From positions 1 to 5,401 of the forward strand of contig JBFHKO010000174.1 of NCBI GenBank assembly GCA_041595355.1: a stretch of 5,401 nucleotides of DNA, given 5' to 3'. The position numbers were made by a program, and so were the translations under genes. The notes below the pieces were generated by a model. The model worked only from the letters and a program-made list of their open reading frames with translations. It was not told the DNA's origin and ran no database searches. The stretch's first letter is position 1, and each line of letters opens with the position of its first letter. Positions 1 to 4,503 of the stretch are shown one piece after another. Source of the DNA: JBFHKO01 sp041595355 (GTDB taxonomy: Bacteria > Pseudomonadota > Gammaproteobacteria > Enterobacterales > Aeromonadaceae).

Positions 1-72
1 CCGTAGTTCAGTCGGTAGAACGGCGGACTGTTAATCCGTATGTCACTGGTTCAAGTCCAGTCGGGGGAGCCA
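1..72 (+). tRNA. tRNA-Asn (GTT anticodon), 5' end cut by window edge
   Basis: This asparagine tRNA decodes AAC/AAU. The D stem GTTC/GAAC is at 6-9 and 18-21, the anticodon loop CTGTTAA at 28-34 has GTT at 30-32, and the T arm is ACTGG-TTCAAGT-CCAGT. The 3' acceptor strand CGGGGGA is followed by the discriminator G and an encoded CCA at 70-72. The 5' acceptor strand should be TCCCCCG, but only its last three bases (CCG) are inside the window, so about four bases lie off the left edge. The body matches the E. coli tRNA-Asn very closely. A hairpin terminator follows directly, so this is the last gene of its transcript. Whether further tRNA genes precede it cannot be seen. Confidence 0.96.
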
Positions 73-79
73 AACACAG

Positions 80-122
80 AAAAACAAGCGGGGCCGCATC
101 ATGATGCGCCCCCGCTTGTTTT
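80..122 (+). terminator. Bidirectional intrinsic terminator between tRNA-Asn and glgC
   Basis: A 13-bp arm (81-93, AAAACAAGCGGGG) pairs perfectly with 110-122. The interior (95-108) folds further around the palindrome GCATCATGATGC, leaving only a C94/C109 mismatch. The plus strand ends in TTTT after the stem and the minus strand ends in TTTTT, so the element can stop both the tRNA transcript and glgC transcription. It begins 8 bases after the tRNA CCA end. Confidence 0.85.
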
Positions 123-150
123 CGTGCCTGCGGTAACAACTTGGCAAACG

Positions 151-185
151 CTGCGGCCTGCCGCCAGGAAGACGGCAGGCCGCAG
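151..185 (-). terminator. Strong hairpin just downstream of glgC
   Basis: A perfect 13-bp GC-rich inverted repeat (151-163 with 173-185, core GCGGCCTGCCG) encloses a 9-nt loop. It starts 9 bases after the glgC stop codon on the minus strand. The bases following the stem on that strand (GCGTTTGCC) hold only three T in a row, so this is an atypical terminator or an mRNA 3'-end stabilising hairpin. True termination may happen at the next hairpin (80-122). Confidence 0.6.
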
Positions 186-193
186 ACAGAAGC

Positions 194-1489
194 TTACTGT
201 GTATTGGCTGACAACGCCTTCAGCATATCCTTGGTGATCAAGACCACCCCGTTCGGTGATACATAGAAACGCTTTGCATCCTCGACCGGATCTTCACCCA
301 CCACGGTTCCCGCCGGTATCACGCAATGCTTGTCGATGACCACCTTGGTCAGGCGACAGCCACGGTTGATCACCACGTCCGGGAAGATCACCGCCTGCTC
401 TACCACGCAGCCGGAATGCACCCGGGTGTTGGTAAAAAGTACCGAGTTGTGGATGGTCGAACCGCTGACGATGCAACCACCGGCAAACAGCGAGTTGCTG
501 GTGCTGCCCGACTGGCCAGTGTAGTCCTGCACGAATTTGGCCGACGGCAACTGCTTCTGCTCGGTCCAGATGGGCCAGTTGTGATCGTAGATATCCAGCT
601 GAGGCATCGGGGAGGCCAGATCCATGTTCGCCGACCAGAAGGAGTCGACGGTGCCGACATCACGCCAGTAGCAGCTATTGCCATGCTGATTGCGCTCACC
701 GACACAGGACATGCTGAACGGGTGGGCGAAGACACCGCCCTGACGCACCAGCTTGGGAATGATGTCCATGCCGAAGTCTCGACGCGAGCTGTCGTCCAGC
801 TGATCCTCTTCCAGCAGCTGGAACAGGTAATCCGCGTCGAACACATAGACCCCCATGGAAGCCAGTGACAGCGACGGGTTGCCGGGCATGGCGGGCGGAT
901 CCACCGGTTTTTCGACGAACTCGGTGATCAATCGCTCTTCGTTAACCTGCATCACGCCAAAACCGGTTGCTTCGGCACGCGGCACTTCGATACAGGCCAC
1001 CGTGGCCTTGCCACCCAGCTCGATGTGATCCAGCACCAGGGAGGCATAATCCATCTTGTAGATATGGTCACCGGCCAATACCACTATGTACTTGGGACCG
1101 TAGTCACGCACTATGTCCAGATTCTGATACACGGCGTCCGCCGTGCCACGATACCAGTTCACCTCATCCACCCGCTGCTGGGCCGGCAGCAAGTCGATGA
1201 ACTCATGCATCTGATTGCGCAGGAAGGACCAGCCGGCCTGGATATGGCGCAACAGACTGTGTGATTTGTATTGAGTCACCACGCCCACGCGGTTGATGCC
1301 CGAGTTGATGCAATTGGACAGCGCAAAATCGATGATGCGGAACTTGCCACCAAAGTGTACCGCCGGTTTGGCGCGGTTGTCGGTCAACTGCATCAGACGG
1401 CTGCCGCGCCCCCCTGCCAGCACCAGGGCCATGGTCTGGTTGATGGCCTGTCGTGCGGAACTCATTTTTTTCGGATCAAAAGCAACCAA
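194..1489 (-). CDS. glgC: Glucose-1-phosphate adenylyltransferase (ADP-glucose pyrophosphorylase)
   Basis: This cytosolic enzyme makes ADP-glucose and pyrophosphate from ATP and glucose-1-phosphate, the committed and allosterically controlled step of bacterial glycogen synthesis. The 431 residues equal the E. coli length. The N-terminal nucleotidyltransferase domain shows LAGGRGSRL (24-32), the AKPAVHFGGKFRIIDF block (40-55), WYRGTADAV (112-120, Tyr113 at the ATP site), the catalytic Asp141 in LAGDHIYK, and FVEKP with the glucose-1-phosphate lysine Lys194. The C-terminal part is a left-handed beta-helix, with repeats such as GGCIVSGS and HNSVLF. The start is TTG, supported by TAGGAGG 5 nt upstream; an in-frame ATG at 1465 would give 423 residues but lacks that site. 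Residues aligning with E. coli FBP-activator contacts Lys39, Arg386, Arg419 and Arg423 are Asn38, Lys387, Lys420 and Lys424, so allosteric behaviour may differ. No other glg gene is adjacent: the gene appears monocistronic and divergent from csrD. Confidence 0.96.
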   Translation of the reverse strand: MVAFDPKKMSSARQAINQTMALVLAGGRGSRLMQLTDNRAKPAVHFGGKFRIIDFALSNCINSGINRVGVVTQYKSHSLLRHIQAGWSFLRNQMHEFIDLLPAQQRVDEVNWYRGTADAVYQNLDIVRDYGPKYIVVLAGDHIYKMDYASLVLDHIELGGKATVACIEVPRAEATGFGVMQVNEERLITEFVEKPVDPPAMPGNPSLSLASMGVYVFDADYLFQLLEEDQLDDSSRRDFGMDIIPKLVRQGGVFAHPFSMSCVGERNQHGNSCYWRDVGTVDSFWSANMDLASPMPQLDIYDHNWPIWTEQKQLPSAKFVQDYTGQSGSTSNSLFAGGCIVSGSTIHNSVLFTNTRVHSGCVVEQAVIFPDVVINRGCRLTKVVIDKHCVIPAGTVVGEDPVEDAKRFYVSPNGVVLITKDMLKALSANTQ

Positions 1490-1494
1490 GGCCG

Positions 1495-1501
1495 CCTCCT
1501 A
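1495..1501 (-). promoter_or_regulatory. glgC Shine-Dalgarno that decides a TTG start
   Basis: The minus strand reads TAGGAGG, then 5 nt (CGGCC), then TTG GTT GCT. This is a near-ideal ribosome binding site and favours the TTG at 1489 over the ATG at 1465. It contains GGA, the core of CsrA binding sites, so CsrA could compete with the ribosome here as it does on E. coli glgC; that part is inference. Confidence 0.8.
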
Positions 1502-1530
1502 TTTCTATTCATTTATTGTTGTTGTGACCA

Positions 1531-1549
1531 AATATCTGGAGGAGATATT
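1531..1549 (-). promoter_or_regulatory. Perfect leader hairpin with a loop complementary to the glgC Shine-Dalgarno
   Basis: On the minus strand the sequence is AATATCT-CCTCC-AGATATT, a perfect 7-bp stem with a 5-nt loop. It lies 41 nt upstream of the glgC start. The CCTCC loop can pair with GGAGG in the glgC ribosome binding site (1495-1501), giving a possible anti-Shine-Dalgarno interaction. If the plus strand were transcribed instead, the same stem would show GGAGG in its loop, a plausible CsrA-type site. The repeat is plainly visible; its function is inference. Confidence 0.4.
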
Positions 1550-1640
1550 CAGTTTCCCGTGTTTCTATTTGCTGGCGGCCATTTTCGTCGTTTATGTGAT
1601 CCAAAACTGACGCCTCGATCACGAAAGCGTTTTCGCAGGT

Positions 1641-1671
1641 AAAAAAGCACGACCAAGGCCCCAATGTGCTT
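1641..1671 (-). terminator. Weak terminator-like hairpin in the glgC leader
   Basis: On the minus strand AAGCAC pairs with GTGCTT (plus 1666-1671 and 1645-1650) around a 15-nt loop, and the 3' arm runs into TTTTTT (plus 1641-1646). It lies about 150 nt upstream of the glgC start codon. It could be an attenuator in a long glgC leader or the end of a short upstream minus-strand transcript. The stem is only 6 bp, so chance occurrence is quite possible. Confidence 0.25.
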
Positions 1672-1763
1672 ATTGAAACACAGCGGCGAATCCAAATGCG
1701 CCCACCCGTTGAGGTCGGGAATCGCTGCCCCCTACGCCATGACTAACTTATTAAAATCGCGCA

Positions 1764-1778
1764 CTATCTGTCAGATAG
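1764..1778. promoter_or_regulatory. 15-bp palindrome, candidate operator
   Basis: CTATCTG-T-CAGATAG is a perfect inverted repeat with a single central base. It sits 6 bp from an AT-rich patch (TTAAAAT at 1751-1757) that could be part of a promoter in either direction. The near-absence of a loop makes it a DNA binding site rather than an RNA hairpin. I do not recognise the regulator. Confidence 0.3.
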
Positions 1779-1863
1779 ACGGCCCAATACCGCCGTTCTG
1801 GGCATGGCGGAGCCCCAAGGCGGCGGCGAACGCAACATTCCCGGCCATTTTTAGGTGGGCCAA

Positions 1864-1907
1864 GCCGCATGCGATGCGGTATCCTGTCGCGCGGGACTGC
1901 CGTCCCG
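1864..1907 (+). promoter_or_regulatory. Tandem stem-loops in the csrD leader
   Basis: Two perfect short hairpins stand 12 nt apart just before csrD: CCGCAT-GCG-ATGCGG (1865-1879, with a flanking G-T pair) and CGGGAC-TGCC-GTCCCG (1892-1907). The second ends 33 nt before the csrD start. They would be part of the csrD 5' untranslated RNA and may influence translation or stability. No known riboswitch class is recognised. Confidence 0.35.
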
Positions 1908-1910
1908 TCT

Positions 1911-1940
1911 GGATTCAGTGCGTATGGATGTGCTAGGGAA
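1911..1940 (+). promoter_or_regulatory. csrD ribosome binding region with clustered GGA motifs
   Basis: The start is preceded by AGGGA (1935-1939), 1 nt before the ATG at 1941 and 4 nt before the second ATG at 1944, a short spacing for a Shine-Dalgarno. Two more GGA motifs lie upstream: GGAT at 1911-1914 and GGATGT at 1926-1931. The latter matches the 3' half of the CsrA consensus (RUACARGGAUGU). CsrA control of csrD translation is an inference from these motifs. Confidence 0.4.
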
Positions 1941-3815
1941 ATGATGAAAAAACCGGGTTCAGTGACGCTCATGTCGTCGGTCATGGTAGTCGGCTTCTGT
2001 GTCAGCCTCTTGATTGGCCTCTTCATCTATCGGCAGAGCGATGATCTGCTGGCGCAGACCCAGGAGCAGATCCGCCAGCAACTGAGCGGCCTGTATGAGA
2101 GTGACGAGGATCTTGCCGTACTGAGTCGCCGCGCCGTGGCCAGCCTGCCACTGAGCTGGCTGGAAGTGCGCAGCCGCTCCAGCGGCCAGTGGCTGGCCGG
2201 TGCCGAAGGGCAAACCAGCACCAGCCTCCTCGCCTGGATCTACCCCCAGCATTTTCGCGCCCTGAGCCTCACCACCGACCGCTATATTCTCAATTACCAG
2301 AGCCACTATGCCCACTATCTGGGGTGGTTGTGGCATGGTCTGCTGCTGACCCTGCTGCTGTTGCTGCTGGCCGGGCTGGGCCTCTTTGGGCTGTACCGTG
2401 TGCAGATGCGCCGCCTCGAGAATGCCCTGGTGCATCAAATCATGCAGGACGGCTCGCCCGCTGGCCCCCTGCCCCGCTTCTCCGAGGCCCTGGCGATGCG
2501 TTTTCAGACCCTCAATGTGCAACTGGAAGAGGCCCTGCGGCTGAACCGGGATCTGGAGCACAAGGTGCATCAGGACAGTCTGACCGGGCTCGCCAATCGC
2601 CTGAGCTTTCGTCGCGAGCTGACCGAATTGCTGAATGTCCAGGATCCCGGCCAACAGGCCTGCCTTATCCTGGTGCGCGCCACCGAACTCCATCATATCA
2701 ATCAGCAGCGGGGCTACCTGTTCGGCGACGAGTACCTGATGAATGTGGCCCGCATGCTGCTGACCCTGTGCCGGCGCCTGCCCAAGGCCCAGGCCTACCG
2801 CCTGGCGGGGGGGGACTTTGCCCTGCTGGTGCCCCAGGCCGGCGAGACGACACCGACGCTGCTGGGACCCGAACTCAAGCAGTTGTTCGACAGCTATGGC
2901 CTGCAGCAGGAGTTGGATAGCGTCGCCAGCGCCGGCCTGACCCTGCTGCGTCCGGGCCAGCAGCCCGAGCAGGTGCTGGCACGCGCCGATCTGGCCTTGG
3001 CCAAGGCCCAGACTACCACCATCAACGGCTGGGTCGTGCAGGAGGGCGATGGCAAGGATTCCCTGCACGGTGAACATCACTGGCATCAGGTGATCCTCGA
3101 CGTGATGGAGCGCCAGGGGATCAGCCTGATGCAGCAACCCATCCAGCCGCTGAAACTGTCGGTACGCAGCTACAGCGAAATCTTCGCCCGCTTCACCGGT
3201 CCCAACCAGCAGATGCTGCCAACGGACACCCTGCTGGCCATGGCCCAGCGCCACGGCCTGCTGCTGCGCCTGGAGCAGCAGATCATAGAAACTATCGTCC
3301 GCCGCCATGCCGGTCAACCGACCCCGATGCCGCGCTGGGGCATCAATCTGTCGCTGATCGCCCTGCTGAATACCGCCTTCCTGGTGTGGCTGGAGCGACT
3401 GTTGCTGCGCGACAGCAACATTGCCGCCAATCTGGTCTTCGAGCTGGACGAAGATCTGTTGGACGCCAACCTGGCGGCCAGCAAGCGGCTGTTCGAGATG
3501 CTGCGCCGGGTCGGCAGCCGCTCCTGCATCGCCAAGTTCGGCAAGGGGCTGGGCTCGTTTCGCCTGCAGCGTGAATTGAAACCCGACTATATCAAATTGG
3601 ATCAGAGCCTCATCGGCATGCTGGATCGCGACAGTGCCGGCCAGCAGTTCATCCGCATGATCGTCGAGGTCTCTCACCGCGTGGGCTGTATCGTGATTGC
3701 CGAGGGTGTCGAACAGCTGCCTCAGAAGCTGTTGCTGGAGGGGATGTTCGTGGATGCCATTCAGGGCTATCTGGTGGCCAGGCCGTCACCGCTGCCGGAT
3801 CAGGAACACGCCTAA
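1941..3815 (+). CDS. csrD: CsrD/MshH family regulator with degenerate GGDEF and EAL domains
   Basis: CsrD-family proteins promote RNase E-dependent decay of the CsrB/CsrC sRNAs and so release CsrA; the Vibrio homologue is called MshH. The 624 residues are near the 646 of E. coli CsrD. Order: membrane segment 8-30, extracytoplasmic part about 31-128, Leu-rich membrane segment about 129-153, helical linker 180-210, GGDEF-like domain about 211-368 (DSLTGLANRLSF at its start), and EAL-like domain about 380-617. Both active sites are decayed. GGDEF is replaced by AGGDF (289-293) and EAL by EIF (413-415), and the metal-binding DDFG is AKFG (531-534). Still present are Asn469, Glu501, Lys552, EGVEQ (588-592) and QGY (608-610). 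Loss of diguanylate cyclase and phosphodiesterase activity is therefore likely. ATG 1941 is chosen over an open frame back to 1869 because that extension crosses leader hairpins; ATG 1944 is an equal alternative. Divergent from glgC. A catalytically dead c-di-GMP protein of other function is the alternative. Confidence 0.88.
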   Translation: MMKKPGSVTLMSSVMVVGFCVSLLIGLFIYRQSDDLLAQTQEQIRQQLSGLYESDEDLAVLSRRAVASLPLSWLEVRSRSSGQWLAGAEGQTSTSLLAWIYPQHFRALSLTTDRYILNYQSHYAHYLGWLWHGLLLTLLLLLLAGLGLFGLYRVQMRRLENALVHQIMQDGSPAGPLPRFSEALAMRFQTLNVQLEEALRLNRDLEHKVHQDSLTGLANRLSFRRELTELLNVQDPGQQACLILVRATELHHINQQRGYLFGDEYLMNVARMLLTLCRRLPKAQAYRLAGGDFALLVPQAGETTPTLLGPELKQLFDSYGLQQELDSVASAGLTLLRPGQQPEQVLARADLALAKAQTTTINGWVVQEGDGKDSLHGEHHWHQVILDVMERQGISLMQQPIQPLKLSVRSYSEIFARFTGPNQQMLPTDTLLAMAQRHGLLLRLEQQIIETIVRRHAGQPTPMPRWGINLSLIALLNTAFLVWLERLLLRDSNIAANLVFELDEDLLDANLAASKRLFEMLRRVGSRSCIAKFGKGLGSFRLQRELKPDYIKLDQSLIGMLDRDSAGQQFIRMIVEVSHRVGCIVIAEGVEQLPQKLLLEGMFVDAIQGYLVARPSPLPDQEHA

Positions 3816-3839
3816 CCCGGAAGGCAGGCATGCCCGAGG

Positions 3840-4337
3840 CTAGCCGGTGGGCGTTTTCAGGCGCATCAGCAGACGGATAACCTCGTTAAGACGCCGATAA
3901 CGCTCCAGATCCGCCTGACTGTATTTGGTGGCCAGCAGCGCCGGGTTGTTGCGCTGCTTGAGGTAACGGGCAATCTGCAGGCGGTTGAAGCCGCCCACCT
4001 GGTAGATGAGGGCCAACAGCTGCTCCAGCTCGGCACTCTCGAGCCCCAGCTGCTGCATGTAATCCGCCTCCCCCGGCTGGTGGATGCGCAGGGTGAGCTG
4101 ACAGATCTGCCCCCGCTCCTGCAGGTAGTTGAGCCACTGCTCGACATACAGGGGCTTGCAGCCGGCCAGCAGGTTGAAGAAGCCGCCGCTGTCACTGCGA
4201 CAGTCGGTCAGCAACAGGCAGGCGAAGGCATCGTCATTGCATTGAAAGGCCACACTGCCGGACAGGGTCCAGTCCACCGAGCAGATGCGCACTTCGGCCC
4301 GCTCTCCGCCCGCACCCTCACAGGAAAATACAAACAC
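3840..4337 (-). CDS. Unrecognised cysteine-rich small protein (165 aa)
   Basis: I do not recognise this protein or assign a function. The frame is open far upstream, into the aroA 3' end, but the real start is almost certainly the GTG at 4337: AAGGAGGAG lies 5 nt before it, and translation from further up would cross the aroA terminator. The 165-residue product has no signal peptide or membrane segment, so it is probably cytosolic. All seven cysteines (6, 19, 33, 40, 46, 60, 79) lie in the N-terminal half and do not form CxxC pairs. The C-terminal half (about 95-161) looks largely helical and is rich in Leu, Gln, Arg and Glu; one stretch (GGFNRLQIARYLKQR, 115-129) could be a small helix-turn-helix-like unit, a weak guess. 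It follows aroA on the same strand but is cut off from it by a strong terminator, so it probably has its own promoter. It is convergent with csrD, the stop codons being 24 bp apart. Confidence 0.75.
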   Translation of the reverse strand: MFVFSCEGAGGERAEVRICSVDWTLSGSVAFQCNDDAFACLLLTDCRSDSGGFFNLLAGCKPLYVEQWLNYLQERGQICQLTLRIHQPGEADYMQQLGLESAELEQLLALIYQVGGFNRLQIARYLKQRNNPALLATKYSQADLERYRRLNEVIRLLMRLKTPTG

Positions 4338-4342
4338 GGCTT

Positions 4343-4351
4343 CTCCTCCTT
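4343..4351 (-). promoter_or_regulatory. Strong Shine-Dalgarno fixing a GTG start
   Basis: The minus strand reads AAGGAGGAG, then AAGCC, then GTG TTT GTA. Counting from the AAGGAGG core the spacing is 7 nt, ideal for initiation, and no ATG lies nearby in frame. The match is the main evidence that the small gene at 3840-4337 is real and starts here. Confidence 0.8.
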
Positions 4352-4364
4352 GATGACACCTGAT

Positions 4365-4378
4365 CTGGCATTTGCCAG
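4365..4378. promoter_or_regulatory. 14-bp palindrome upstream of the small cysteine-rich gene
   Basis: CTGGCATTTGCCAG is a perfect palindromic repeat (6-bp arms, TT centre) 27 nt upstream of the GTG start. On the minus strand a TTGACC element (plus 4383-4388) lies just before it and could be a -35 box, which would place the palindrome in the promoter spacer. The matching -10 is poor (GATCAG at 17-nt spacing), so promoter and operator are both tentative. Confidence 0.25.
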
Positions 4379-4458
4379 TGCAGGTCAAATTGTCCGGCAC
4401 GGCCGGTGACACGGCCTGCCCGTGGAGGGCTCCGGCGCGACCACAAGGGCGCGACGGC

Positions 4459-4491
4459 AAAAAAAAACAGGGCCCGACCTGGGGCCCTGTT
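4459..4491 (-). terminator. Intrinsic terminator of aroA
   Basis: On the minus strand a 10-bp stem AACAGGGCCC/GGGCCCTGTT (plus 4482-4491 with 4466-4475) with a 6-nt loop is followed by an unbroken T tract (complement of A at 4459-4467). It begins 12 nt after the aroA stop codon. This is a textbook rho-independent terminator, and it isolates aroA from the small gene that follows. Confidence 0.93.
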
Positions 4492-4503
4492 GCGTCACCG
4501 GCA

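Larger units (their letters stand above)
1490..1940. other. Divergent intergenic region between glgC and csrD
   Basis: This 451-bp stretch holds the 5' leaders and promoters of both divergent genes. It is locally more AT-rich than its neighbours, mainly at 1500-1680 and 1741-1757. I find no credible protein: an open frame at 1664-1936 has no ribosome binding site and reads through the csrD leader hairpins. No -35/-10 pair matches the sigma-70 consensus well at normal spacing, so transcription starts are not called. Visible structures are inverted repeats at 1531-1549, 1596-1622, 1645-1671, 1764-1778, 1865-1879 and 1892-1907. The number of short perfect inverted repeats suggests structured leaders and/or protein binding sites. 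Confidence 0.7.

Noticed and set aside
50..72. The tRNA-Asn 3' end as a phage or island attachment site.
   Set aside because: No integrase lies beside it, and the next gene is the core gene glgC. I did not see a second copy of the tRNA 3' end in the window.
1538..1544. GGAGGAG on the plus strand as a Shine-Dalgarno for a plus-strand gene.
   Set aside because: No ATG, GTG or TTG lies at a suitable distance, and the motif is explained by the inverted repeat at 1531-1549.
1596..1622. GTGATC...GATCAC as a CRP site for glgC or csrD.
   Set aside because: The half-sites are 15 nt apart, whereas CRP needs TGTGA and TCACA 6 nt apart. It is noted only as an inverted repeat.
1664..1936. A possible 90-residue protein in the intergenic region.
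   Set aside because: There is no ribosome binding site, the composition is unlike the neighbouring genes, and it ends inside the csrD leader.
1869..1940. Start of csrD at the upstream ATG at 1869.
   Set aside because: The extra 24 residues do not resemble a protein N-terminus and are encoded by the two leader hairpins. The membrane segment follows naturally from the ATG at 1941.
2335..2380. A run of CTG codons as a repeat element in csrD.
   Set aside because: It is interrupted and simply encodes the leucine-rich second membrane segment.
1959..3677. A 572-codon open frame on the strand opposite csrD.
   Set aside because: It is antisense to a clear CsrD homologue. Its product is a low-complexity Gln/His/Ala-rich string typical of a frame held open by GC-biased codon use, with no recognisable domain.
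3832..3857. Intrinsic terminator between csrD and the convergent small gene.
   Set aside because: GCCC/GGGC is only a 4-bp stem with a 13-nt loop before TTTT, so it is too weak to call. No better hairpin is visible in the 24-bp gap.
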